DNA of 64,000 bases from Hofstenia miamia (Eukaryota > Xenacoelomorpha > Acoela > Hofsteniidae): assembly GCA_900660155.1 (NCBI GenBank), contig CABFPE010001058.1, positions 25,923 to 89,922 on the forward strand, read 5' to 3'. Of this stretch, positions 33,250-45,402 are shown piece by piece; positions within the stretch are counted from its first letter, which is position 1, and each line of letters opens with the position of its first letter. Both the position numbers and the translations under genes were made by a program. The notes beneath the pieces were generated by a model. It was not told the DNA's origin. It searched no databases and saw nothing but the letters and a program-made list of their open reading frames with translations.

Positions 33250-36200
33250 AAGAATGTTAATAATTCTGCAGCTCGAACTAAGCTGGTGGAAGCAAAACAA
33301 AAAGAAGTTATGCTTGATTAATAATGTACTGCAAACGATTCGATTTATCTGTAGCTTCACTAACATACTTATATATTCACGAGGACTATGATGTTCTCAA
33401 ATGAGAAGATTGTATGCATTGCTAACTTTAAATTTTGGAATGACGCTCTTGTGAAAATCAATATTGAAAACATTTGAAATGAATAGAAATGATGTTTTGG
33501 CAAAAATAGCAAATTCCTCAAAAAGGAAGGGGACACCGGCCTCGGGTCCCTTCTCCCTTAAACCCGCGCCTGGATTGGGGTACAAATGTATAACGTTGCT
33601 ACTGATGTTGTAACTGCTGTCTGATACAGAATATGCAAATTTAATCGGAGAAGGGTCAAACGATTAGGCATCTTATAAAACTTAACTAAAACAATTAATT
33701 ACTTCAACAGTAATCAAATTAAGAAAACGTTTCATCAAATCGAATTGTATAATACATATCAATACATTACAGTGAAATGAAAAACATAATTAGTAACACA
33801 ATTAACCGGTTCATAGCGCATTTTAAAGTGCCGAAAAACGAAAAACTACTTTTTACAAAAATTTTCTTCCAACAGCCTCTCGTTATTCATTCTGCTTATA
33901 ATACTAAATTTATATTTTACTTGATAATGTTATTTCCGTTTTAGATGCTGTTCATTGCAACATGTACCTACAGGAAATTAAACTTACCTTAAACAACAAC
34001 GTTTAAGTTTTATAATATGGCCACTAATACCAAGATTCCACCCTCCTCACAGCAATTATTTGTGGTCCATCTCTGAAATCCTCATATTTGCGATTAAAAA
34101 TCTTTAAGTGAGCTCTAGGGAAATTGGATTCAGAAGGGCAAGACACAACAGAACTGGGAAGCGGCAGATCACTATTCTTTGCACAGGTGTAAGGTTAGAA
34201 AATGAAAAAATTGTGCTAAGTGTTGATTAACCTTTAAATTACCTATGTCCTTTATAAAGGCCAAACGGTTTGTCCAAATTTTCAAGCAATTATCTCCAAG
34301 CCTATTATGAAAATAAGAAGTTTTGAGAAATGGCCGCAACTATTAGAGCATGTGTTGAAACATATTACTGATTATTTGTACAAAAATGTATTGCTGTGGC
34401 GGAAGTATTTGAAAAAAATCATGACTTTTCATTGAAATTCCAATTTCTAAAGAAAGATGTCCATTCTCACCCAGCAAAAACTAGCTTACACTCTGAAATT
34501 ATCTGTAAATATACTACCCGAGTCGTGCACCATAAGCGCCGTGCGCAAAATCAGATTCTAGATAGCTTTATTAGTTTTAAGTTATAATCATTTAAAGTTT
34601 TTTTAAAATCATGAAAATACTAAAAAATTCCTCCGCAGCTGAAGGATAAAGCTTAATTCATTATTTAAGGTGAAAGTACATGAAAATAGTGATTTTGAAA
34701 AAATCGACTTCTATGGAAAAATTTAAAAAATTATGTGACCACTTATTCAGCAATTATCACTCAAAAGGGGAAAGGAAAAAGAATATAACACCTTGTATCT
34801 ATACAACGCTGCAAGTCCCAACAAAATCACGGGGAATAAATGTTGCATCTGATTTCTCATAAGTGGATGGGTAAAATGTAGTTAACATAGAATGATTTAA
34901 TGGTACATATTTACGTATTTCTGTAATCAAAAACTTATCATAGCACATAAATAGAACAACCCAATGAATTATAGAACAATGGGATGGGATAGTATAGGGC
35001 AATAATAACCGAAATTAAAATAATGGAAATTAAAAATTAGCAGATAAACATACTGAGCAAGAATTTGTGAAATGAACACGGGATTGTGTTTATCAACAAA
35101 CTGTGTATAAAGATCGATGTTATTGTCAGCAACATGAAGCTTCGTGAGAAATGGACCGATTGGCAGAGGCAGAGCAGGCGCCGAATTTTTACCTTAACAG
35201 TTAAATAATGTATACAAAATATACAATAATATTTTTAATATTATAAATACTTGTTGGAAATGTGTTAATATTTGTTTTGCAGAATTCAATAAAAACCAAG
35301 TTTACTCACAACTCAGCGATTCACAATCACGTTAATAAAATGAAGCTAACCATAAAACAGCAATTATCATATTTTACAGCAATTACAATATTTAATCAGG
35401 AATGGACATGCGTTACTGTAGTAGTAAGTCCCTAACAAAATTCAAAAGCGATAATTAACGTGCTTTGAAATGCGAATTTTTTGCTAAATACTTCCACATA
35501 TTCTCTATAAACTAGGTGTTGTAATTTGTGATTAAATATCATGCCTGCAGCTGAAAAATTATATTCATGTTTTTTCTTTAGTTTACCTAATTCCTCTCTC
35601 ATATAAAAATTAAGTAAGACGAATCCACTCTCTAATCAAATTATCAATTTCCAGGCAATTCCAGACGGAGCTCAATACAATTTCCAGACAGTAATAAGGT
35701 ATTAGCACACCCTAAATTCTAAATTTCCAGCCAATTCAATACTGAAATTAATGTAAATTTGATGAAATTACACCTACGAGTAAAACAGTTTGAATAAATA
35801 TAACTAAATAATACATAATCATTTTTTTTTAAATTTACAGAAACACGTTTAGTTTTTTTTCAAATTATATGTACGTGCAAAAACTGATTTCGTTCAGTTA
35901 ATGTCAAAAAATATAATGGGGAATGTACAATTCTAAAATTGAATATATCATAAATAATTCTAGGTTCTATATGTATTTAAACAACATTTTTATTCCAGAA
36001 AAGCCAAAAGGGTAAAACATTTTTATATTTAATTTCTTGAAACGGAAAACAAAAATACTAAACAGTGGGTCACTTTTGATAGTAAATTTGATTGTCTGAA
36101 AAGTTAATGATTTCTTTCCTAGCTCCCAAAACTAGATAAAGCAATTCGACAACGAGCATTTCAGATACTCATTTCATCAAACAAATGGAAATTGTGTATT

Positions 36201-36300
36201 TTAGGCTGCTAAATATTTAATAGTCCATGGCTAAATATAGCAGTGCTTAGATTTCTAAACAATGGACATTTAACTACAATTTCGATTTTTGGTCAGGAAT
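33250..36300. other. 3-kb unassigned stretch
   Basis: A GC-richer patch at 33530-33585 (inverse CCAGGCGCGGGTTTAAGGG) resembles a transposon terminus. Frames at 34396-34587 and 34680-34862 have no recognised signature. The rest is AT-rich and plain. Likely intron or decayed repeats. Confidence 0.4.
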
Positions 36301-36304
36301 CAAT

Positions 36305-38150
36305 TAGAGCTTTGCGGGACCTGTCCTAGTACCCGATCCCGCGAGACCAGGAACAATTAGTGGGACTAAAATGTAAAGTTCAGGACAGGCACTGGGACTG
36401 GGACCAGTGCTACGGGACCAGGTAACAGTAAACACCAAACCAATTTACAAGGTATCAAGCAGCAAAGGTTAAGATCGTCGTAGATTCTCTTATTCAAGAT
36501 GCTTATAACACGCTTAGCTAGTTAGATCACTCAGTATTTGGTTCTTTGATTTTTTTTGACAAGCTACAATCAAAATTTAATTAGATCATGACATTTTATT
36601 TGCTTATTTTGAACTTGTATCTGGAATTTTATTTCATTTGAAATTCATTAGCGTCAACAAGAAGGCTTGAATGTTGCAAAACACAATCGAAGAAATGACT
36701 GATCCGATAAAGTTAAATGTTTTTGATGACATTTAACCGTTACGTGAGCACTGTAAAAATATAAAGTACTAAGTTTATTTATGCTAAACCTTTGAAGATT
36801 TTAGATTGCTGATATTTTGCTACTAGTAAAGCGACATATGTACTCAGTTTAAACCGTATCAAGGAAAGAAAAACTGAGGCGCCCAAAGGTTGTAACTTCT
36901 TCACTGTTCGTGTTGAGTACCTCTGCATTTTCTGGTAGAAATCGTCACATCGCATATCAGAAAGAATAGGAAGCCCTCCATCAACAAGTTCGGTATTTCG
37001 GTTTAGGTCAATTCTGCTTTTTTATACATGTTTAGATAGCCCCATTAATGTTGCCATGACTTTTTTTGGGCAAAACCAAATATCAGAAAAAATTCCCGTT
37101 CACTTTTCAACATCTCCTTCCTCGGAAAAATGATCCAATATTTCAATGATACTTTTGAGGAAATTAATAATTGCAATCACAGAACTCCTTCGACAAACCC
37201 ATCTTGTATCAGAAAGCCTCTGCAGCTCAACAGAAGTTTTAATTGGCACGAAGTCAGCATGAGGTACGGACGAACTTAGAAATGTATAAAGATTAACCAG
37301 TGTTTTGTAAAATCATTCAAGTGCCTTTATAACTTTATTAGAATCTTCCAGGAAAAGACTTAATCTATGTGCATAACAAAGGATGTATGCAGCACACTCA
37401 ACAACATCGCGGATTTCTTTTTGAACTCCTGATTAGTGACCACTCATCACTAGTTGGCCTGCTTTTACTAAATAAAATAAATCACCGCGAATTTCTCCAT
37501 TATGTAGATTATCTAACAACAATTGAGATTTGCTACTCTTTATTTTCAACGACAATTAAAGAAAAAGGGAATCTACGACAATCATCGCCATTCCCTTTTC
37601 GTATGTGACCGGTTATTTCAGCTATAAGTTCATTTTGCATATGAGGACTGGCCTATTGATCGTTTTTAGCGCTTTCCAAACCCACGCGTACATGGAAGAA
37701 TATTGTGCAGTAACTTTACAAAGCTCTTGGAAATTTTTCTGATTTTTTGAATCGGTATTTTCTTTGTGATCACAAAGTGCTAAAGCTTCACTACACAAGT
37801 ACTTAATAACTGTGATAATGTGCTTCATATATTCTCTGATCTTTTCAATTTCTTGATTCACAGATCTATAAATTTGCGTAATGACATCTTCAGACTGCCT
37901 TTGTTGTTTGTAAATACTCCAAAGCAATATGACATCGCTTTGATGTTTCGAGCTTCTATGGGTAACGAAGAAGGTAATTGCATCCTTCAAGTTAGAATGC
38001 CCATTTTTTATGTAGTATCGTTGATTATGGCTTGAGAACATATAAACCAGCGGCAACAGAAACAAAACACAGCGCTAAGATTGACAGAATATTCAAGCTT
38101 ATAGCTTCTTTGAACCAGATGTGCTGAAACTCTCGCTGCTGAACGCCGTA
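36305..38150 (-). mobile_element. hAT relic, ZMYM1-like
   Basis: A minus-strand transposase relic (below) with a GC-rich hAT-like terminus on its left at 36305 (TAGAGCTTTGCGGGACC) and GGGAC-rich subterminal words to 36430. The right terminus was not identified. The size fits a decayed autonomous hAT. Confidence 0.5.
36850..38150 (-). pseudogene. ZMYM1-like hAT transposase, degraded
   Basis: Reading on the minus strand from 38150: a TTF-type finger remnant (REFQHIWFKEA), then an open stretch 38065-37622 with NQEIEKIREYMKHIITVIKY and LCKVTAQYSSMYAWVWKAL, matching the start of the ZMYM1/DUF4371 transposase. After broken frames, LQRLSDTRWVCRRSSVIAII at about 37215-37155 gives the conserved S-D-T-R-W motif. 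This is the expected domain order. Many stops and frame changes mean it is dead. Animal ZMYM1-like genes can be domesticated, but nothing here suggests use. Confidence 0.65.
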
Positions 38151-38584
38151 TGTAGTTGGGCTGTACTTCAAAGGCTTAGGCTGAATTAGTGCGGAGAGCG
38201 AGGACTAAGCAATTTCAGGAGATATGTTGAATTCAGACGCTAATCGGTTAGCAGGTGGTTCATTTGTCAAACTTTGAAACAGTTGAATGAGAAGTACATT
38301 TAACAAAGTTGTCCATGAGAATATGAAAAGAATATTCACAGCTTTAAGCAGAAGACTTTTAAATGAAGCAGTATATGACGCACGCACAGACTGGCGAGGA
38401 CTGGAATAACCCAGTAACAACCGATTCTAAATACGTGTATTCTATAAAAAAATCAATTTGCATAGCTTGCTACTATAATTTGCTGCATATTGAAAAACTG
38501 ATTTTTTTAGGTCCTATAATGTATGTAGCTATCCTAACAATGAGAGCATTCCAATACCAAGGTTTTGTAGCTAGTATATTTTAA

Positions 38585-39233
38585 GGACAGGCATTTTCTG
38601 ACTTTTGCGGTTTACGATTAGTCAAATTATGAAACGATTCAATTTGAAAATGACAATTAGTCTTTTGCCTAACAGTGTAGCACCTCTAATAGTAAACTTT
38701 TAGAATTTTATAAGAAAATCAGAATATGGATATTAAGTAATACTGCACATTTAAGGTTAAATACCATTAATAAATACAGAATATAATTAAAATCGTGGCC
38801 ATTAAAATGGGCGCAAACAAAGAACTTGTCCAAATTGCTTTAGTGTGTTTGTAAACCCCATTCCATTGGAGAGAGAGTTGTTTGAAAGCCCAGTTGATTG
38901 CGTAACAAAATCGAATTTTCTAGATTGCAAAGTGCTAATTGGGTTAAATGTTTGCATAATTATCTACATATGCGCTTATTTATTAATTAACTATTCAGTA
39001 CGTGTTCGTGCGGACTAATTAATATATTATCAAAATGTTTTTGTCACCTACATTTGGAATATAATTATAGCGACTCAACTTAATAATAGATGCATATGTA
39101 TATGCAATACAATTTTTGCGAATAACCCGCATTTGACTATTTGTCAAAATATTAGACTATAATCAAATTATTTGATTAATAGACAAACGAATGCAAAACC
39201 CTATAGTCAAAAGACTAACCGTGTGGCACCCCC
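38585..39233. mobile_element. Possible TTAA MITE with GGGGTGCCACACG terminus
   Basis: The right end inverted is GGGGGTGCCACACGGTTAG, adjoining TTAA at 39235-39238. It matches the termini at 13290-13371 and 54092. Near the left, TTTACGATTAGTCAAATTATG at 38609 matches 13388-13408. The exact left limit is unclear. Confidence 0.45.
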
Positions 39234-39341
39234 TTTAATCGATCAAAGGATTTAAGTAAGTATGGTGTGAGATGGGTTAAAATGACAGGTGTACATAATA
39301 GTAAGCAAAGGGATGCATTATTTGTGATGAATTAATTAAAA

Positions 39342-39451
39342 TTAATTACTTTTCTTGGTTTTCTTTTTCTTGCTCTTTGGCCTAACCACATTCGCAATGG
39401 ACTCTTTTTCCATATTTTGGCCAGTGGCAACAACAATATTCTTTTCCATTT
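39342..39451 (-). CDS. Possible Lys-rich terminal exon of the LRR gene (exon F)
   Basis: After a minus-strand ATAATTTAG acceptor, two bases complete a codon with exon C (G|AA, Glu), followed by MEKNIVVATGQNMEKESIAN, VVRPKSKKKKTKKSN and a stop. The phase matches exon C, and a basic Lys-rich C-terminus is common in coil-containing proteins. The frame is also open upstream to 39542, so the acceptor is a choice, not a proof. The intron back to exon C would be 16.2 kb, filled with repeats. RNA evidence is needed. Confidence 0.35.
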
Positions 39452-39537
39452 CTAAATTATAATATATGAATTCCCAAAAACACATGTGAATAGATTTCGA
39501 CGAAAGGATGTGAACTGTTCTTACTGGCGAAAGAACA

Positions 39538-39553
39538 CACATGACATATATAN

Positions 39554-39587
<34 letters not shown>

Positions 39588-39596
39588 ATGTGTATT
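39538..39596. repeat. (TA)n tract flanked by an inverted repeat, with a gap
   Basis: ACACATGACATATATA and TATATATGTCATGTGT flank a TA run, making one long hairpin. An n sits at 39553, close to the axis. Cruciform-prone AT palindromes commonly break assemblies. Confidence 0.8.
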
Positions 39597-39757
39597 CCTG
39601 ACAATACTAAGAACAAAGCATTAAAATATCACTAATCTAAAGGTTGAAAATATATATTAATTAAATACATTAGTGAACATAAATTTAAAAGCTATAAGAG
39701 ATTTCAAATCTTAATAAAATTTTGTTTAGTTTTTCATGCAGAGAGAAATTGTATTTA

Positions 39758-40685
39758 GCATGATCGAAAAGTAATGAGACTTACTATATACATAGCTACA
39801 ATGCATTAATAAAAAGCAAAATGTAGTATAAATTACAAGTATGTTCCATGATTCTCCAGTACAAAAGCTAAATGATGTAATAGTTTTTCGTATTGGTGGA
39901 TAAACGCTCCTTTTGTATTGGCTGATTTAGAATCAGAAAGGAACTTTTCAAGATCGTCGCTATTAGAAAAATTGATTAAGATTCGTTTGGATTCTAAGTC
40001 ACCAAATATCCATCTATCCAAGAGATTGTAGTCTGATGAGCATGGAGCCTGCTTCTAAACAGATACAGCTTTATCATTTAGAAATTTAGTTGTAAGCGCT
40101 GACAGGTAGGGTCGTGCATTGTCGTGAATCAAGACAAGGTCTTTCCAGGCGACTGATTGTGTTTGATGTGACCATTTCTGATGCATTGATTTTAGGAAAT
40201 CATTGTACACATCTGAATTGACTGAAGATGTAGGCATTTGGAAAAACCATTTACCACCAAGTGTCACGGCAACGATTGCCATGCTTTTTTGAAGCTAATT
40301 GTTCGACGTGCACTTTGGGCATTTCAGAAGGACCATGACACCAGGCGACATTTGATGTTTTTGTGCCGATGCTTCACCAATACAACCACTTTCGTCAAGG
40401 AATGTACCGTTGTTGATGTTGACTGTTGGAAATTTTTCAATCCTGGAAGCAGCACATTCAACGCGATTGATCATTTGCTAATGGCGACGATCTTGAAAAG
40501 TTCCTTTTTGATTCTCTATCAGCCATTACAAAAGAAGCATTTATCAACCACTACGAAAAACTATTGCATCATTTAGCTTCTGGACAGGAGATCATGGAAC
40601 ATACTTGTAATTTATACTAGATTTTGCTTTTTATTAATACACTGTAGCTTTGTATATAATAAGTCTCATTATTTTTCGATCATGC
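39758..40685 (-). mobile_element. Palindromic mariner derivative with 250-bp inverted arms
   Basis: TIR GCATGATCGAAAA(G/A)TAATGAGAC at both ends, with TA flanks at 39756-39757 and 40686-40687. The left arm (39758-40005) and the inverse of the right arm (40435-40685) are similar over about 250 bp. Both arms encode the same C-terminus, LEKFL.DS.SA.TK.AFI..Y then EKLLHHLA. Between them lies one-way transposase sequence on the minus strand. Thus one 3' half of a mariner is closed by an inverted copy of its own 3' end. Confidence 0.8.
39838..40435 (-). pseudogene. mariner transposase 3' half
   Basis: The minus frame 40282-40055 has VAVTLGGKWFFQMPTSSVNS, WKDLVLIHDNARPYLSALTT with the catalytic Asp in IHDNARP, then after a stop CSSDYNLLDRWIFGDLESK and the C-terminus described for the arms. 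Upstream (40435-40290) DESGCIGEASAQKHQMSPGV resembles the region before the MVW strand. The N-terminal DNA-binding half is absent, so it can supply no transposase. Confidence 0.65.
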
Positions 40686-40689
40686 TAAG

Positions 40690-41300
40690 GAGAAAAACAA
40701 TACAAAAGTTATCAAAGTAGACAAGAGTATTTTCAAAAAATCTGAATCTCTACTGTAATACAAAATTGATTAAAAAGTTTTATACATTCATTTGACAAAG
40801 GTGTGGTCAAAGTCAAGCTTTTTAAGTTTTTAAATAGCGATATATTTATCCGAAACTACACGTTTTCAAGTTCGACTTCGGAAAAAGCAAAATCAAATTG
40901 GAGAAAAATAAATCATATTGGGAAAAAGTAAATTCAAACTCGGAAAAATCCCAAATTTATCTACATAGTTTACACTATCGAAAGCATTCTGGTAGAAAAC
41001 AAAAAACTACAATATTAAGCAACTCTACATATTTCTTCGAAACATACTGTCTGCATATCTTAGACTATTAATAAAATTATGGGAATTATATCGTTCAAAA
41101 TATTTTTGATCATCAAAAATAGGAGACCATAACAAAGTCGCTAACAATAATCTTAATGTCTTCAAGGACTAGTCCCGGGGCATAGCAATAAAGGGAAACA
41201 CTTTTCGATTTTAAATATTGCATGGGATTTGTGGCCAACTCTGTACATACATTTTGTAAATCTCAAAATTTTATGCTAAACAACTATGGAAATGTAAATG
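40690..41300. other. Unassigned AT-rich sequence
   Basis: GGAAAAA(GT)CAAAT-type words repeat near 40880-40950 in a short degenerate run. No gene seen. Confidence 0.4.
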
Positions 41301-41304
41301 TATA

Positions 41305-42110
41305 GTAGGCGGCAAAAAAAATAGACTCGTGAAAATCTAGTTTACTCATTTTCTACTTATCATACAAAAACGAATCTGCTTTCACTTGCTATGAATAATT
41401 GATTTAATCTCTTTGAAATGGAATTAATCAAAATTAACCACATTTCCTCTAACAATATGCTAGCTTTGAGCACTTTTTCTCTTAAAGAGGAAAGATTAGT
41501 TGGCATCTCCTTTTCCACAGCACATTTTAAGACTTACCACACATTTTCAATAAGGTATAAATCAGCTGAGCTGGTAGGCCATTAGAGAAATTGGACCAAG
41601 CTTTCTGCAAGCCAATCTTTTGCAAACTGCGAGGTATGGGGTCGTGCTCCATCTTGTTGGAGCATCCAACTCTCAGGGTGCAGAGCATCACCATAAAACA
41701 GAATCTCGGCCAGAATTGTGCAATACTGAGGGCACTCATTTGTGTCTTTTCCATCCACTCTATTATATTTATGGAAATTTTGGTACAGCTACAAATGTTT
41801 TTTTTTCATTTGATTTAAAACCGCACTTCAACCTTATTCCAGTGCATTTGAATGGTACATTAATCAGTAATAGAAATATTCTTGAAGTTGTAGTTTTGCC
41901 AAGTTGAGGTGAACTCGAGTCTCTTTTGCGTATGAGCTTTATTGATTAATAGCCTTTTTTGTGGTCACACTACCTTTGTATTAATTTTTCGGAGTGTTGA
42001 CTTGTCCACAGTAAGTAAATTTCGACGTTCTATACGAATAGCTAATTTCTAGGCAGAAATGTACGGACTTCTAAGAGAAATAGAGACGGTTATATCTTGA
42101 GTTTTTTAAT
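41305..42110 (-). mobile_element. Degraded Tc1/Tc3-like transposon
   Basis: A minus-strand transposase relic. From the right: KRLLINKAHTQKRLEFTSTWQ-like sequence (about 41960-41900), then DGKDTNECPQYCTILAEI, SWMLQQDGARPHTSQFAKDW with the second catalytic Asp, a stop, and SSADLYLIENVW with the Glu. The left end AGTAGGCGGCAAAAAAAATAG at about 41304 looks terminal. No right terminal repeat was found, so the element is probably truncated or its end has decayed. Confidence 0.6.
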
Positions 42111-42119
42111 CTCGTTTAA

Positions 42120-43643
42120 TGCTTGCATTGAGAAATACGGACTTTAATGTAAAGATTTCAACTATAATAAAAATTTGGCATGAAAAGGTGATAAACAAAT
42201 TTATTCGAGCCTTTCAACAACTGGGAGTTCATTTAAGCCTGCATAATTTCTATTTAACAAGGTTTCTGCCATTTTCAATAATGCGGAATAACAGCCACAA
42301 CAAATATTACTTAAAAGCCTCAAAGGGTTGGTCAAATATACATCACAGTTCTTATCTAGTTCTTTATGCACATTTCAAGCAATAAAAACAAGTTCATCTT
42401 ATAATACTTAATATTAATATTCAAACAATTTTTATCTTTTAGGATTTCATACAGCTTCTAAACATATTCGCCGGATTTAATAAAAAATTATATTTTTAAC
42501 ACTTACATTAGTGACAGTTGAATAATTAGTGCATATATATATATACAATAGTATTTGGATAATTTCAACTCGCATATTAGAAACACTTGCACATTATCAA
42601 ATGTGCCACTTTCACCGGTGAAAGCACATGTTAAAGGATTGGAAAAATTCGTTTAATGTCAACTTGCATAATGTTAAATTTGCTTAATTTCAAATAGTTT
42701 CTGTGTCCCATACATTATCTGTTTGAACAATATCAACTTCCGCTTTCACAATAGTTTACTGCTGGCGGCAGCGGCTTTCAGATGCATAATACATCAAACT
42801 TCGCTGAATGACGTCAGAAATTTTCCGACAGTATATGAAAAATCTGGATCTTGAGTGGAAGGCGAATAATGAAATATTGCCCTTCTCTTAGCCAATCGCT
42901 TGACTCAAATCCAAGGGTTAACAAATATTCGCCGACGTGAATAAGAATCTCAAAGATATTTATTGCAAAAATTTTGTTAGCCATCGCCTTTAATCCATTA
43001 ATGCATGAACCCACTACCAAATAAATTTACTCCATGCATTATGTATGTTTAAGCGCATATGAGAGAATGTGACCAAGTAGACTATTGCTAATTGCTTTAA
43101 CCACGTTAGTTTTATCCAGGAAGACGAAAATAAATCCAGAAGTCTTTGCTGTTGGCGACGAAACAGCCATATAGGAAGACCTTAAAGTTTCAGACAATTA
43201 CGTAAGTTGGCGAATGGCTTGTTCAACCCAGAGTCAGCCCTAACTCAGCAAATTATGAGGAGAGAGAGAGAGTCCAAAACCGAATGAACGACGATGACAT
43301 CATATTAGAGCAACCCAATGTTTCAATTTAATCCGCTTATGTGCACTCAACATGAACACCTTTTTTCGCGAATTTGGAAGACGGGATGGTTAATCTAGAG
43401 GAAATTGACTAAAACCGCAAATTAATTGTTATTAAAAAAGAGAGACAACGAAGTGCGTTACAATGCCAAAAAGGATTTCTTTAGACGTTGAATTAATGCT
43501 TAAGTGTTCAGATAATGTCAACTTTTTTTCATTATTTAATAAAAGTTGAAATTAAAAGAATTTTTTTATTGTGCATATTATATTGTCAAAAGTAATATGA
43601 ACTCACCCACGATGCATCAAGCAAGTTGAAATTATGCAAACAC

Positions 43644-43674
<31 letters not shown>

Positions 43675-44113
43675 ATGTTAATTAGACACCTGTAGTATCA
43701 AATCAATAAATATTTTACAAATAATGAATATGCAAAAACTAAAAATAAATATTAATAATAATAATTTTCTAAAAACATTGTTTCTAAATTGCTGGACTTC
43801 AAATACACTAAAAAATCATCGAAAATATGAAATTAAGAGCATTTTACAATTAATCATTAATTATAAAGAAATATTATCTACAATTACAATAATTATAAGC
43901 CTTTTTAGAAAATGTGCAAAATTATAATTCTCCAATAATTCTCTTTGAGGGACCTTTATTGATACGAAGTACACTAGTGATGTATCTAAAAAGCATGCAA
44001 ACTAGGCTAAATTCTACACTCACCTTTTCTAAAGTACTCAGACATGAAAGTGTCGAAATCCTCGGTCTGATTTTCTAAGAAAAATAAATCTCGCAATAAA
44101 TTGCTTTTAATTG

Positions 44114-44140
<27 letters not shown>
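42120..44140. other. Unassigned 2-kb stretch with GC-richer centre
   Basis: The 42600-43450 part is visibly less AT-rich than its surroundings and contains (GA)n at about 43260-43272. A minus frame at 43020-42814 (LKAMANKIFAINIFEILIHV, GEYLLTLGFESSDWLREGQ) reads like protein but matches no family I can assert. (TA)n runs occur at 42534-42546 and 43648-43673. Confidence 0.3.
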
Positions 44141-44147
<7 letters not shown>

Positions 44148-44151
<4 letters not shown>

Positions 44152-44403
44152 ACAATAAAATAGTGAAATTAGGAATTTTGTGAAATTCCTAAAATACAGT
44201 GAATTTGTGAAATTGGTTTTTCACTTATTTAACTTCATAAAAAAATTAAAACGCCTAGATACTTCATGCATTTATTGGAAAAAACTACTCCTAACCCTAA
44301 CTTAGCTGTTTTATGAAGTTTTTACGTGAAATAGTAATTTAACAAATTTACTGAAATTTCAGGGATTTCACGAAATTCCTAATTGCATAATCTTACGGCA
44401 ACA
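44148..44403. mobile_element. 256-bp TA-flanked MITE (Tc1/mariner type)
   Basis: The left part TGTTACAATAAAATAGTG then AATTAGGAATTTTGTGAAAT is the imperfect inverse of the right part, whose inverse reads TGTTGCCGTAAGATTATG then AATTAGGAATTTCGTGAAAT. The arms pair over about 90 bp. TA lies at both edges (44146-44147, 44404-44405). The left TA is part of a (TA)n run. No coding content. Confidence 0.6.
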
Positions 44404-44850
44404 TATAAGGTATCTACAAACAGACAACTACTTGAACTAATTGAAAATATAAGCAATAGCAGTTAGTGCTCAAACCATAATTGCCTGATTTAAAGCGATT
44501 GCATTCCTTCCACTCTGTGAAGCAACAACTGCAATGCGAACAAACGAATAGCCACTAGAAATAATTCACACCTTGAAACACTTAAAAATAGATGAATGAA
44601 TGCAGAATGTAATATAATATTAAAAAATTTAATATTGATAAATGCATACATTCGAATCATTATGAAAACACGCTGTAGCCGTAAAATAGTGCCGATCGAA
44701 CACGGACAAAGTTATAAGAACAATGGGCTTTTATAGTATGGCCAAATGGACTCAGAACGCACTATGCTTATTTGTCTTCATTCCAGTATTTAAATCTTAA
44801 AATCATTCGTTTGCGTTACAATAGGCTTATTGATTGATAACACCGTAAGT

Positions 44851-45307
44851 CAGAGTTGCAAATGTGCCGAAAATTTCGGCCCAAGCTGAGCACAAGCCCA
44901 TATTTGCAGACCCAGACGCAGCCCAAGCCCATTTAGAAATCTAAAAAAGCCCAAGCCCAATCCAATTACAAAGGAAAGATGATCAGTCATCATCATCATT
45001 CCAAAGTAAACGCCTTCTCACAGCGTAAATCTCTTTAATTGTTCCCTTCCTCTTCACAAATAATTATCACGTTAAATAAAACGTTGTTGAATGCTTGCGA
45101 ATAACTTTAAGATTGTACGAATTTACTCGATTATAAATATATTGTACATCATTCCGGTTTTGCACGATTTTTTCTCAAACCCATCGCATCGAAATAAAAA
45201 TAAAGTGGCGGCCCAAGTCCCGCCCAGCCAATGCCCAAATAAAATTAGAAAAACGGCCCAAGCCCAGCCAAAGCCCAATGCGCCGGCCCCGCCCACTTGC
45301 AACTCTG
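44851..45307. mobile_element. hAT-type MITE
   Basis: 457 bp. Left CAGAGTTGCAAATGTGCCG, right inverted CAGAGTTGCAAGTGGGCGG. The 8-bp flanks CCGTAAGT and CCGCAATT agree at 6 of 8. GGCCCAAGCCCA words crowd both ends, in the manner of hAT subterminal binding repeats. No transposase. Confidence 0.7.
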
Positions 45308-45402
45308 CCGCAATTGCACTTGTCATATAGCAAGTAAACTTCAATGCATTTTTAATCAATTTTTTGCGCTGATTACGAATCTAAGAATATTTATTAAATT
45401 TA

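Noticed and set aside
33397-33585. Minus frame with PGAGLREKGPEAG
   Set aside because: The GC-rich phrase looks like a transposon terminus, and the frame has no further coding signature.
45123-45359. Ala/Gly/Trp-rich frames on both strands at 45.1-45.4 kb
   Set aside because: They read through the GGCCCAAGCCCA-type subterminal repeats of the hAT MITE and have no protein signature.
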